A stretch of 33,777 nucleotides of DNA from contig JAEERW010000007.1 of assembly GCA_016286055.1 (NCBI GenBank), positions 221,766 to 255,542 of the forward strand, given 5' to 3'. This document shows positions 17,703 to 24,881 of the stretch, in pieces. The position numbers were made by a program, and so were the translations under genes. Source of the stretch: Bacteroidales bacterium (GTDB lineage Bacteria > Bacteroidota > Bacteroidia > Bacteroidales > UBA3824). Every line of letters begins with the position of its first letter. The stretch's first letter is position 1. The notes beneath the pieces were generated by a model that worked only from the letters and a program-made list of their open reading frames with translations, did not search any database and was not told the DNA's origin.

Positions 17703-18837
17703 AGTTGGTAATTAAAAGGTGAGTAACTTTTTTGTCATTTCTATTCATAAAACTTACGACATATTCTTTGTCGAAAGATTTTATATGAATGCCGCTATGA
17801 TTTGAGTAGAGGTCATATATAAAATCAGTGTTCTTGATAATCAGCATCCATTTTGCCTTACATTTGTTAATCATATAATTGGCAAGTCGGCTTTGGTCTG
17901 TTCTTGTGAAATCATTTTGCGCATAGGTACTAAATTCTGTGTCGTATGGCGGGTCAAGAAATACAAAGTCTGTTTCTCGTGGCTGATATTTTGATAAAAA
18001 TGCTTCAAAATCAATATTATCGATGGTTGTCTTTGATAGTTTATCTTGACAATTATCAGATTGGTAATAGTTTAATTTTTTTCGTGTTAGTTTTCCGTTA
18101 TAGGCGATTCCGCCATACGGAACATTAAACTCACCATTGGAATTGTATCTGAACATTCCACTATAAGCATAATTTCTCAGATAGTAAAACAATGTTATGC
18201 GCCATTCTTGTGACAATTCATAATCAGAATTATACAAGTATCTGTAATACATATACAAAGCGCCTTTGATAATGGTTTCGATATTGTCGAAAACGTCTTT
18301 CTCCGGCATCATTCCTTTTGTAAGTTCCAATTGTTTCATACGTTGCATTTTCCTTACAAAAGTTGTTTTCATTTCGTTTACAAAAAATGATTTGTCTATA
18401 TCCATCGTGTCAATGATAGACAATATATCGTTTTGATTATCAATTATAAATTTACTTATATTATCAATGAAGGTGTCGATATTAATAGTGTCTGCTCTAA
18501 AAGATTTGTATAGTTCGTTGATGGTTTTAAATTTTGCGGCAGCAAATAATCCTGCGTTATCTATTGACTTGTTTGTAGATTCGCAGTATTTGAAAAAAGA
18601 AGGATTTTGTGTTTTTATAAAGCCATATAATCCCATCAATTCAGTTGAAAAGTCGTTGATGTAATATTGTTTCGCGGAAATGCCCATAAACACAGAACCG
18701 CCACCCACAAATGGCTCAAAATAGTTGTCGAATGATTCGGGAAGATTTGGAATAATGTATTTAAGTTCCCTTTCTTTTCCTCCCGGCCATTTGATAATAG
18801 GTTCCAAACTTGCGGTTTCATCGGTATGTGCTTTCAC
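17695..18837 (-). CDS. D12-class DNA adenine-N6 methyltransferase
   Basis: 380-aa SAM-dependent methyltransferase. The SAM site is KWPGGK (16-21) and FVGGGSVF (43-50), and the catalytic motif is DPPYDTEF (near 297): order and spacing of the Dam/MboIIA (D12) class. It is about 100 aa longer than Dam; the extra lies between the two motifs (about 90-230), where target recognition sits. It heads the operon methyltransferase, McrB-like, DUF2357. The role is likely protection of host sites from the restriction subunits. I see no clear promoter in 18838-18903. Transcription may depend on read-through from the structured RNA upstream. Confidence 0.92.
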   Translation of the reverse strand: MKAHTDETASLEPIIKWPGGKERELKYIIPNLPESFDNYFEPFVGGGSVFMGISAKQYYINDFSTELMGLYGFIKTQNPSFFKYCESTNKSIDNAGLFAAAKFKTINELYKSFRADTINIDTFIDNISKFIIDNQNDILSIIDTMDIDKSFFVNEMKTTFVRKMQRMKQLELTKGMMPEKDVFDNIETIIKGALYMYYRYLYNSDYELSQEWRITLFYYLRNYAYSGMFRYNSNGEFNVPYGGIAYNGKLTRKKLNYYQSDNCQDKLSKTTIDNIDFEAFLSKYQPRETDFVFLDPPYDTEFSTYAQNDFTRTDQSRLANYMINKCKAKWMLIIKNTDFIYDLYSNHSGIHIKSFDKEYVVSFMNRNDKKVTHLLITNYV

Positions 18838-18903
18838 GTTATTGCCATATTATGCCGCCAAGCACCAAACGGATTGTATGTTTTTACCTTGTTAAACTGA
18901 CAT

Positions 18904-18989
18904 AAAAAAAGCGGGTGCTTTTACTTCCGTCTGTTCAAAATCAAGGTCTTAGGATACCTATTCACAAAACAGACAGAATAGCACCACGC
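18904..18989 (-). terminator. Terminator of the structured RNA
   Basis: The final two-part stem of the RNA (18911-18919 with 18980-18989, and 18926-18935 with 18968-18977) is followed on the minus strand by seven U (18910-18904). It ends 67 nt before the methyltransferase start codon. Confidence 0.75.
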
Positions 18990-19203
18990 TTTGTTAGTAT
19001 ATATACACCCGTAAAGTGTGCGAAAGGGTATAATATACCCTCAGCACACTACGGGACTGTAAATACACAACCCGTGGCGTCCTTTCTGCATTTGTTTTTG
19101 TGTGAATTTCAAAAGTTCCTAAGTTTTGATTTTCAAAAACAAAGCGCAAGTAACGCCTTTAAATATGTAGTTGCCCGCAGCCGTTTATGAAGGGCAGCGA
19201 TGC
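18904..19203 (-). ncRNA. Structured ~300-nt RNA upstream of the restriction operon
   Basis: Gene-free stretch 18838-19253. A -7 box TACCTTTG (19216-19209, minus) predicts a start near 19203. Three nested or long hairpins follow: (1) 10-bp stem TTTGTTTTTG/CAAAAACAAA (19091-19100/19134-19143) with an inner imperfect 11-bp stem; (2) 12-bp stem 19008-19021/19044-19055 (an AA bulge) capped by GGGTATA/TATACCC (19026-19040); (3) GCGGGTGCT/AGCACCACGC (18911-18919/18980-18989) enclosing TCCGTCTGTT/AACAGACAGA (18926-18935/18968-18977), then seven U on the minus strand. It does not look like tmRNA, RNase P RNA, SRP RNA or an obvious 6S hairpin. An ORF of 91 codons on the plus strand (18915-19190) crosses these stems and is probably spurious. 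Either an independent small RNA or an attenuator leader. Confidence 0.7.
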
Positions 19204-19233
19204 AAGGGCAAAGGTAAGGAGAATTTTTGGGAT
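19199..19233. repeat. 35-bp promoter repeat, copy A
   Basis: Begins GATGCAAGGGCAAAGGTA and ends GGAGAATTTTTGGGAT. Matches copy B (20414-20449) at all but two positions and one indel. It holds the -7 box of the structured RNA. The two copies bracket the DUF1016 gene as direct repeats. Confidence 0.85.
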
Positions 19234-19253
19234 GGGGAAGAAAAAGAGAAAAT

Positions 19254-20399
19254 TTATTTTTCAATTTTGCGCATATTCAGAAACGAGCAATATTCGTCCA
19301 ACGAGCGTTTCAAAACGTCCTGAGGAATGAGTTTGCGTTTGTATTCGGCGACCATTGTGGGGCTTAAAGAACGGCTCAATGTGTATTCAACTACGCTTTT
19401 GTCGGCTGATGGACAGAGGATTATACCTATCGACGGATTTTCGTTGTCGCGCTTGACATCACGGTCGAGGGCTTCGAGGTACATATCCATTTTGCCGACA
19501 AACTCAGGCTCAAAGTCCACCGCTTTAAGTTCCACGGCCACAAGACATTGCAGTCCACGGTGATAAAACAAAAGGTCAATCCTCTTGGACGAGCCTCCAA
19601 CCTGAACGGAGTATTCGCTGTCGATAAAGAGAAAATCCTTGCCGAGTTCAAGTATGAAATCTTTCATATGGTTCAGGAGTTCCTTGTGGAGTTTGTGTTC
19701 GTTGTGCTTTATCGGCAGGTTAAGGAAGTCGAGAACGGCCTTGTCTTTGAGCATAAATGCCGCATCAGGATATTTTTGGAGCAATGCAGGCGAAAATTTC
19801 TTTTCCTTGCTCATTACGGTTTCAAAAGTCTGCGAAACTATGCAACTACGCAGTTCTTCGGTTTTCAGCCTGTTGGCGTAAGCATATAGAATATAAAAAA
19901 TACGCTCCTCATAAGAATCACAGCGGTTGAATATTTCGAGATGAATAGAAAAAGTTGTTAGTTTAAGTAATTGAGGAATAGGTACAAACGTAAAATTGTC
20001 AAATTGTGCAGATGCCATCTGCACAATTTCATTGTTCGATTCTAATCGTGCAGTTGCCGACTGCACAAATTCAGGCAAAGGTAATCGCGCAACAATTTTA
20101 TCGAAATCTTCTGTTGAATATGTGTCGTAAAATTTCACCATATTGTAAAGATTTCTCTTGCCATATCCTTTCCGTTTTGGGTTCTGATGTTTGAGGTAAT
20201 CAGCCAAATCGGTTACAACCCTCTCACCCCAAGCGGATGATTTCAGACGATCAGAAATGTATTGCCCTACTTCCCAATATGTGTACAACATCTCCGTGTT
20301 GATGTTTTGTACAGCACGGTCAAGGTGTTTGTTGATTAACGCGTCAACAAACTCAAATTGCCTTTCTATATCGCTGTATTCTATGGTCGTAGGTTTCAT
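19254..20399 (-). CDS. DUF1016/YhcG-family PD-(D/E)XK nuclease
   Basis: 381 aa. The N-terminal DUF1016_N domain has YWEVGQYISDRL, WGERVVTDLADYLK and GYGKRNLYNMVKFYDTY. The C-terminal nuclease has RIDLLFYHRG (near 270) and VAVELKAVDF (near 288), a D...ExK catalytic set, then GKMDMYLEALD. The family is common in restriction and other defence clusters; its precise action is not settled. The frame extends to a TTG at 20426, but that codon lies inside the -7 box (20431-20424), so the ATG at 20399 is chosen. Flanked on both sides by near-identical promoter repeats, which suggests insertion or loss as a cassette. Confidence 0.88.
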   Translation of the reverse strand: MKPTTIEYSDIERQFEFVDALINKHLDRAVQNINTEMLYTYWEVGQYISDRLKSSAWGERVVTDLADYLKHQNPKRKGYGKRNLYNMVKFYDTYSTEDFDKIVARLPLPEFVQSATARLESNNEIVQMASAQFDNFTFVPIPQLLKLTTFSIHLEIFNRCDSYEERIFYILYAYANRLKTEELRSCIVSQTFETVMSKEKKFSPALLQKYPDAAFMLKDKAVLDFLNLPIKHNEHKLHKELLNHMKDFILELGKDFLFIDSEYSVQVGGSSKRIDLLFYHRGLQCLVAVELKAVDFEPEFVGKMDMYLEALDRDVKRDNENPSIGIILCPSADKSVVEYTLSRSLSPTMVAEYKRKLIPQDVLKRSLDEYCSFLNMRKIEK

Positions 20400-20413
20400 T
20401 TTATAATGATAAT

Positions 20414-20449
20414 GATGCAAGGACAAAGGTACGGAGAATTTTTGGGGAT
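20414..20449. repeat. 35-bp promoter repeat, copy B
   Basis: Begins GATGCAAGGACAAAGGTA and ends GGAGAATTTTTGGGGAT. Direct-repeat partner of 19199-19233. It contains the DUF1016 -7 box and the -33 box of the divergent membrane-protein gene. Confidence 0.85.
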
Positions 20450-20454
20450 TGCAA
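20424..20454 (-). promoter_or_regulatory. Promoter of the DUF1016 nuclease gene
   Basis: Minus strand: TTG (20454-20452), 20 nt, TACCTTTG (20431-20424). Full consensus; predicted start near 20417. Confidence 0.75.
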
Positions 20455-20471
20455 AAAAAGTTCTACCTTTG
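20441..20471 (+). promoter_or_regulatory. Divergent promoter of the membrane-protein/U32 genes
   Basis: TTTG (20441-20444), 19 nt, TACCTTTG (20464-20471). It overlaps the minus-strand promoter by 14 bp, so RNA polymerase probably cannot occupy both at once. Confidence 0.75.
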
Positions 20472-20494
20472 CCACCGGAAAAACAAAAATCAAA

Positions 20495-20944
20495 ATGAAG
20501 AGACTTTACGCTTTTGTAGAAAAACATTTCGATATCATTGAAACCATTTTGGCAGTGGCTATTATGGTGTCGCTGTTTTTGGTAACGCAACCTGTGCCAT
20601 ATTCGCTGCAAGTTACGTTCGGAATACTTATTGCCGCCGCGGTGCTCTATTGGCTGATGGCTGTGCGTCCGTTTGAAAAGAAAGTTTCGGTTTTTCGCAA
20701 CGTTACACGCCGCGTGGTGTGGAGTTCGTATATGATGTGGGCATTGTCGCTACTTATGAAACTTGGTTTTGAACAAAACGTTGACACCGACAAACTGTTT
20801 ATTATCACGATGGCAGTGCTTGGCGTGGGATTAATCTGCATTCTACTAAAAAGATTCAAACTCGGCGAAAAAGACCATTTTATGCCGATGCTTGCTAAAA
20901 CATTGATATTCATATTGATATTGGCTTGGCTGATGTCGTTTTAA
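20495..20944 (+). CDS. Small integral membrane protein, unknown function
   Basis: 149 aa with about five membrane helices (roughly 14-32, 38-57, 73-92, 101-121, 132-149) and short basic loops (RPFEKK, RNVTRR, LKRFK). No enzyme motif or signal peptidase site is seen, and I do not recognise a family. It is the first gene after a consensus promoter; the U32 gene starts 12 nt downstream, so both are probably cotranscribed. Confidence 0.8.
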   Translation: MKRLYAFVEKHFDIIETILAVAIMVSLFLVTQPVPYSLQVTFGILIAAAVLYWLMAVRPFEKKVSVFRNVTRRVVWSSYMMWALSLLMKLGFEQNVDTDKLFIITMAVLGVGLICILLKRFKLGEKDHFMPMLAKTLIFILILAWLMSF

Positions 20945-20956
20945 AAAGATAGAAAA

Positions 20957-22183
20957 ATGATAGAAATAATGTCGCCGGTGGGCAGTTTCGAGTCGCTTGC
21001 ATCTGCTATTCAGGCAGGGGCTGGCTCGGTTTACTTTGGACTCGGAAAACTTAATATGCGTGCGGGAAGTACCGTAAACTTTACCGAAGACGACCTCGAA
21101 AGCATTGTGTCGCTATGTCAGGAACACGGTGTAAAAACCTACCTTGCCGTCAACACCATTATGTACGACACCGACATTGCCGAAATGCACCGCATTATCG
21201 ACCTTGCCAAACAAAAACATATCACAGCAATAATTGCTTCTGATACAGCCGTTTTAGAATATGCATTAAAACAAGGTGTGGAAATTCACGCCTCCACTCA
21301 ATTAAATATCAGCAACATTGAGGCTGTAAAATTCTTCTCAAAATATTGCGACGTAATGGTTCTTGCCCGAGAACTCACTCTCGACAAGGTTGCCTACATT
21401 CATCAGCAAATCAAAGAACAAAATATCCGCGGACCTAAGGGCGAACTTGTGCGCATAGAGATGTTTGTGCACGGGGCATTGTGTATGGCAGTTTCGGGCA
21501 AATGCTACCTGAGCCTTCACGAACTCGGACGCAGTGCCAACCGAGGTGCGTGTCTACAAGTGTGCCGACGAGCCTACACCGTTAAAGACCGCGAATCTGA
21601 TATTGAACTCGACGTTGAAAACGAATACATAATGTCGCCCAAAGACCTCTGCACCATTGGTTTTATCGACAAGATACTTGCCGCCGGAGTGGAGGTGTTG
21701 AAAATCGAAGGTCGCGCCCGTCCGCCCGAGTATGTAAAACTCGTTACCGAGGTATATCACGAGGCAGTTAAGGCGGTAGAAGAAGGCAGTTTCTCCGCTG
21801 AAAAAGCCGAAAAATGGAAAGAGCGTCTCTCGGAAGTGTTCAACCGTGGATTTTGGGACGGATACTATCTTGGACAGCGTCTCGGCGAATGGAACAATAT
21901 GCACGGTTCAAAAGCCAAGTATCTCAAAGAGTTTGTAGGCACGGTAAACAACTTTTTCAGTCGTCTGAGCGTAGCCGAAATTTACATCAACAGCGGCAAA
22001 ATCTCCGTTGGCGAGCGGGTATTGATAATAGGACCAACCACCGGCACAATAGATATGACCATCAGTGAAATCCGTTTCGACGACCGCAAGTCCGACACCG
22101 CCGTAAAAGGCGACGTAATCTCCATCCCCGTACCAGAGAAAGTAAGACGAAGCGACAAGTTGTATGTGTTGGTGAAGAATTAA
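20957..22183 (+). CDS. Peptidase U32-family protein (RlhA/TrhP-like)
   Basis: 408 aa. N-terminal MSPVGSFESLASAIQAGAGS, YFGLGKLNMRAG and the signature EMFVHGALCMAVSGKCYLS, followed by RSANRGACLQVCRRAY, give the cysteine set of U32 proteins. Despite the name, characterised bacterial members (RlhA, TrhP) hydroxylate 23S rRNA or tRNA wobble uridine using prephenate-linked chemistry and an Fe-S cluster. The C-terminal small domain (about 320-408) is a beta-barrel-like extension. Which RNA is modified cannot be told here. Confidence 0.9.
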   Translation: MIEIMSPVGSFESLASAIQAGAGSVYFGLGKLNMRAGSTVNFTEDDLESIVSLCQEHGVKTYLAVNTIMYDTDIAEMHRIIDLAKQKHITAIIASDTAVLEYALKQGVEIHASTQLNISNIEAVKFFSKYCDVMVLARELTLDKVAYIHQQIKEQNIRGPKGELVRIEMFVHGALCMAVSGKCYLSLHELGRSANRGACLQVCRRAYTVKDRESDIELDVENEYIMSPKDLCTIGFIDKILAAGVEVLKIEGRARPPEYVKLVTEVYHEAVKAVEEGSFSAEKAEKWKERLSEVFNRGFWDGYYLGQRLGEWNNMHGSKAKYLKEFVGTVNNFFSRLSVAEIYINSGKISVGERVLIIGPTTGTIDMTISEIRFDDRKSDTAVKGDVISIPVPEKVRRSDKLYVLVKN

Positions 22184-22195
22184 TTTATTTTTTAC

Positions 22196-22203
22196 TACCT
22201 TTG
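22196..22203 (+). promoter_or_regulatory. -7 box of the ahcY promoter
   Basis: TACCTTTG, 28 nt before the ahcY ATG. The leader would be about 22 nt. No convincing -33 box at 19-21 nt. Confidence 0.5.
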
Positions 22204-22231
22204 CGCCCGTAACAACAAAAAACATATCATA

Positions 22232-23647
22232 ATGGAAAAATTCGACAACACCCTCCCCTACAAGGTTAAAGATATGAGTCTTGCCGCTTGGGGACGCAAA
22301 GAGATAGAACTTGCCGAGGCAGAAATGCCCGGTCTTATGGCTTTGCGCAAAAAATACGCCGCTCAGCAGCCTCTCAAAGGCGCTAAAATTATGGGCTCGC
22401 TTCATATGACCGTTCAAACAGCAGTCCTGATCGAAACCCTCACCGCACTTGGCGCACAGGTACGTTGGGCAAGTTGCAACATCTTCTCTACCCAAGACCA
22501 CGCAGCAGCAGCCATTGCACAAGGCGGCGTGCCCGTATTCGCTTGGAAAGGCGAAAGCCTCGAAGAGTATTGGTGGTGCACCGAGCAGGCTTTGACATTC
22601 GGCGACGGCGTTGGTCCCGACCTGATTGTTGACGACGGTGGCGACGCTACCCTTATGCTCCACCTCGGCGTTGACGCTGAGAACAACCCCAAAATGCTCG
22701 ACACACTGCCCAAAGGCGAAGACGCTGTGCAACTTTACAAACGCTTGAAATTTAACCTCGGCATCGACCCGCAGAAATTCCACAAACTTATCAAGAACGT
22801 TCGCGGTGTATCTGAGGAGACCACCACAGGCGTTCACCGTCTTTATCAGATGTTTGAGGCAGGCACACTCCGTTTCCCCGCCATCAACGTAAACGACTCG
22901 GTAACAAAGAGCAAGTTCGACAACCTCTACGGCTGCCGCGAGTCGCTCGCCGACGGTATCAAACGCGCCACCGACATTATGATTGCCGGCAAAGTGGCAG
23001 TAGTTTGCGGCTACGGCGACGTGGGCAAGGGCTGCGCTCGCAGTATGCGCGGATTCGGCGCAAGAGTAGTGGTTACCGAAGTTGACCCCATCTGCGCTCT
23101 CCAAGCCGCTATGGAAGGCTTCGAAGTGGTAACAGTAGAAGACGCCCTCCCCTACGGCGACATCTACGTAACCTGCACCGGCAACTGCGACATCATCACA
23201 GCCGAGCATATGACCGCTATGAAAGACAAGGCAATTGTCTGCAACATAGGCCATTTCGACAACGAAATTCAAGTTGCCGACCTCGAAAAAATCAAAGGCA
23301 TCAAAAAAATCAACATCAAACCTCAGGTAGACCAATACATCTTCCCCGACGGACACTCGATAATCCTCCTTGCCGAAGGACGTCTTGTTAACCTCGGATG
23401 CGCCACAGGTCACCCCTCGTTTGTAATGAGCAACTCGTTTACAAACCAAACACTCGCTCAGTTGGATCTTTGGACCAAGAAATACGAGACAGGCGTTTAC
23501 CGTCTGCCCAAGTATCTCGACGAGGAAGTTGCCCGCCTCCACCTCGACCACGTAGGAGCAAAACTCACCAAACTTTCGCAAAAGCAAGCCGACTACATCG
23601 GCGTTCACGTTGAAGGTCCCTACAAGGCTGAGCATTACAGATACTAA
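22232..23647 (+). CDS. ahcY: Adenosylhomocysteinase (SAH hydrolase)
   Basis: 471-aa enzyme splitting S-adenosylhomocysteine into adenosine and homocysteine, relieving product inhibition of methyltransferases. Substrate site motifs [16 protein letters not shown] and [17 protein letters not shown]-binding Rossmann motif [18 protein letters not shown]; and the C-terminal family end [18 protein letters not shown] are all present at full length. It is monocistronic: -7 box at 22196-22203 and a terminator at 23661-23698. The leader of about 22 nt is too short for an SAH riboswitch. Confidence 0.97.
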   Translation: MEKFDNTLPYKVKDMSLAAWGRKEIELAEAEMPGLMALRKKYAAQQPLKGAKIMGSLHMTVQTAVLIETLTALGAQVRWASCNIFSTQDHAAAAIAQGGVPVFAWKGESLEEYWWCTEQALTFGDGVGPDLIVDDGGDATLMLHLGVDAENNPKMLDTLPKGEDAVQLYKRLKFNLGIDPQKFHKLIKNVRGVSEETTTGVHRLYQMFEAGTLRFPAINVNDSVTKSKFDNLYGCRESLADGIKRATDIMIAGKVAVVCGYGDVGKGCARSMRGFGARVVVTEVDPICALQAAMEGFEVVTVEDALPYGDIYVTCTGNCDIITAEHMTAMKDKAIVCNIGHFDNEIQVADLEKIKGIKKINIKPQVDQYIFPDGHSIILLAEGRLVNLGCATGHPSFVMSNSFTNQTLAQLDLWTKKYETGVYRLPKYLDEEVARLHLDHVGAKLTKLSQKQADYIGVHVEGPYKAEHYRY

Positions 23648-23660
23648 ACAATTACACAAT

Positions 23661-23698
23661 AAAAAACGGATAGCAAACATTTGCTGTCCGTTTTTTTT
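23661..23698 (+). terminator. Intrinsic terminator after ahcY
   Basis: CGGATAGCAA (23667-23676), loop ACAT, TTGCTGTCCG (23681-23690) with one G-T pair, then eight T. The A run before the stem mirrors the T run. Confidence 0.9.
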
Positions 23699-23753
23699 AT
23701 ATTTCAACCGCAAAAATCAAATAACCATTTTTTAATTATATTCGTTAAAATAA

Positions 23754-23784
23754 TTGCATTTGTAATACAAATGATATATATTTG
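23754..23784 (+). promoter_or_regulatory. Toxin-antitoxin promoter with operator palindrome
   Basis: TTG (23754-23756), 20 nt, TATATTTG (23777-23784). Between the boxes lies CATTTGT-AAT-ACAAATG (23757-23773), a perfect 7-bp-arm inverted repeat. Its place fits an operator bound by the ribbon-helix-helix antitoxin to repress its own operon. Confidence 0.75.
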
Positions 23785-23817
23785 CAATCTATTGTATCAC
23801 AATTAATCGTAAAAATT

Positions 23818-24072
23818 ATGACAACAGCAGCAATCAGAAAACCAGTTTCGTTTAGGTTAAAAGCCGACCTTATAGAAGAACTCAAAATTAAGGCTACCCG
23901 CGCCAACCGTTCGTTAAATAATTATGTTGAGAGTGTACTTCTCGAAGATGTTTACAACGAGCCCAACGAAGTAACCAAAGCGGCCATTGAAGAAGTAATG
24001 TCGGGTAAAAACCCTTCAAAAGAGTACACCAATATTGACGAAATGTTCAACGAGATACTAAACGAAGCATAA
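23818..24072 (+). CDS. Ribbon-helix-helix antitoxin (RelB/DinJ-like)
   Basis: 84 aa. The N-terminal strand-helix-helix KPVSFRLKADLIEELKIKAT, then RANRSLNNYVESVL, is a MetJ/Arc-type DNA-binding fold. The acidic C-terminal half (residues about 45-84) should wrap and neutralise the toxin. The frame runs back to a TTG at 23782, but that overlaps the -7 box (23777-23784), so the ATG at 23818 is chosen. It overlaps the toxin start by one base (TAATG). Confidence 0.85.
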   Translation: MTTAAIRKPVSFRLKADLIEELKIKATRANRSLNNYVESVLLEDVYNEPNEVTKAAIEEVMSGKNPSKEYTNIDEMFNEILNEA

Positions 24073-24350
24073 TGAAGATTATTAAAACATCTACCCAATT
24101 CCGCAAGGACTTGAAACGTTACAAACACAAACCGTTGAAATTACAAGCCTTGAAACAAATATTGGAAATGCTTGAATATGAAAAACCAATTCCATCCGAA
24201 TGCCACCCCCACATGCTCAAAGGAGAATACAAAGGCTGCATGGAATGCCACATCGAGGATGATTTCTTGATTATTTGGTTCGACGAGAAAAATAACGTAA
24301 TTGAATTAGTTCGTTTAGGCACTCACTCTGAACTATTTAAGAATAATTAA
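24072..24350 (+). CDS. YafQ-type mRNA interferase toxin (RelE superfamily)
   Basis: 92-aa ribosome-dependent RNase toxin. Residues that line up with E. coli YafQ are His47 (HMLKGEYKG), His60 (ECHIEDD), Asp64 and His85 with Phe89 (RLGTHSELF). The catalytic set appears intact, so the toxin is likely active. It is paired with the preceding ribbon-helix-helix antitoxin in the standard antitoxin-first order, and 4 nt separate it from the chorismate-mutase-like gene. Confidence 0.9.
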   Translation: MKIIKTSTQFRKDLKRYKHKPLKLQALKQILEMLEYEKPIPSECHPHMLKGEYKGCMECHIEDDFLIIWFDEKNNVIELVRLGTHSELFKNN

Positions 24351-24354
24351 ACCT

Positions 24355-24876
24355 ATGCACTGCAACAATTTAGACGAAGTACGCGCAAATATCGACCGAA
24401 TAGATAGCGCAATAATAGCCCTCATAGCCGAAAGGGGCGAATATGTGGCTCAGGCCGCTACCTTCAAAAAAAAAGAGGAAGGGGTAAAAGACTCATCACG
24501 AGTAGAGAAAGTAATTCAAAAAGTGCGATCCAAAGCCGAAACTCTTGGAGCAGACCCTGATATGGTAGAAAAACTCTACCGACAAATGATAGCATCGTTT
24601 ATCAAAAAAGAGATGGCAGAGTTTAACGAAAACCAACCGATAACCCTCTTAGACAATATCCACCGCATTTTTACCACACCTATGGGTGCACAGCGTATTG
24701 CCAAAAACCTTTCGCTTTCTGCCGACACCGACCCTGTGGATTATTGCAAACAAAAAATACAATCGTCCCAATGCACCATCACCCGCAACGGCAAAAACTA
24801 TTACTGCACTATCGACGGCATCACAATCACAGTTAACGCTAAAAGTTACACTATTATAACTGCGCATAAAATATAA
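24355..24876 (+). CDS. Chorismate-mutase-like domain fused to DUF3781
   Basis: 173 aa. Residues about 5-90 match the all-helical AroQ-type chorismate mutase fold (EVRANIDRIDSAIIALIAER, YVAQAATFKKK, then MVEKLYRQMIASFIKKEM), closest in feel to the PchB-like isochorismate lyases. Residues about 96-173 (LLDNIHRIFTTPMGAQRIAK, CKQKIQ, ITVNAKSYTIITAHKI) match the small DUF3781 domain as I know it. No aromatic-pathway gene is adjacent. It sits 4 nt after the toxin and 5 nt before the BspA-like gene, so it is probably cotranscribed with both. Enzyme activity is not established. Confidence 0.7.
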   Translation: MHCNNLDEVRANIDRIDSAIIALIAERGEYVAQAATFKKKEEGVKDSSRVEKVIQKVRSKAETLGADPDMVEKLYRQMIASFIKKEMAEFNENQPITLLDNIHRIFTTPMGAQRIAKNLSLSADTDPVDYCKQKIQSSQCTITRNGKNYYCTIDGITITVNAKSYTIITAHKI

Positions 24877-24881
24877 GCGTT

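Noticed and set aside
18915-19190. A 91-codon ORF on the plus strand
   Set aside because: It runs across all the stems of the structured RNA, which are better explained by an RNA on the minus strand; there is no promoter on the plus strand.
18904-19203. tmRNA, RNase P RNA, SRP RNA or 6S RNA
   Set aside because: No tRNA-like end or tag frame, none of the conserved RNase P or SRP loops that I know, and a multi-hairpin layout rather than one long 6S rod.
20400-20426. TTG start for the DUF1016 protein nine codons upstream
   Set aside because: The codon lies inside the -7 box and upstream of the predicted transcript start.
22183-22231. SAH riboswitch before ahcY
   Set aside because: The predicted leader is about 22 nt, too short for any known SAH aptamer.
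21908-23713. A 601-codon open frame on the minus strand
   Set aside because: It is antisense to ahcY and part of the U32 gene. Its product is Val/Phe/Cys-rich with no motif, as expected from the codon bias of the real genes.
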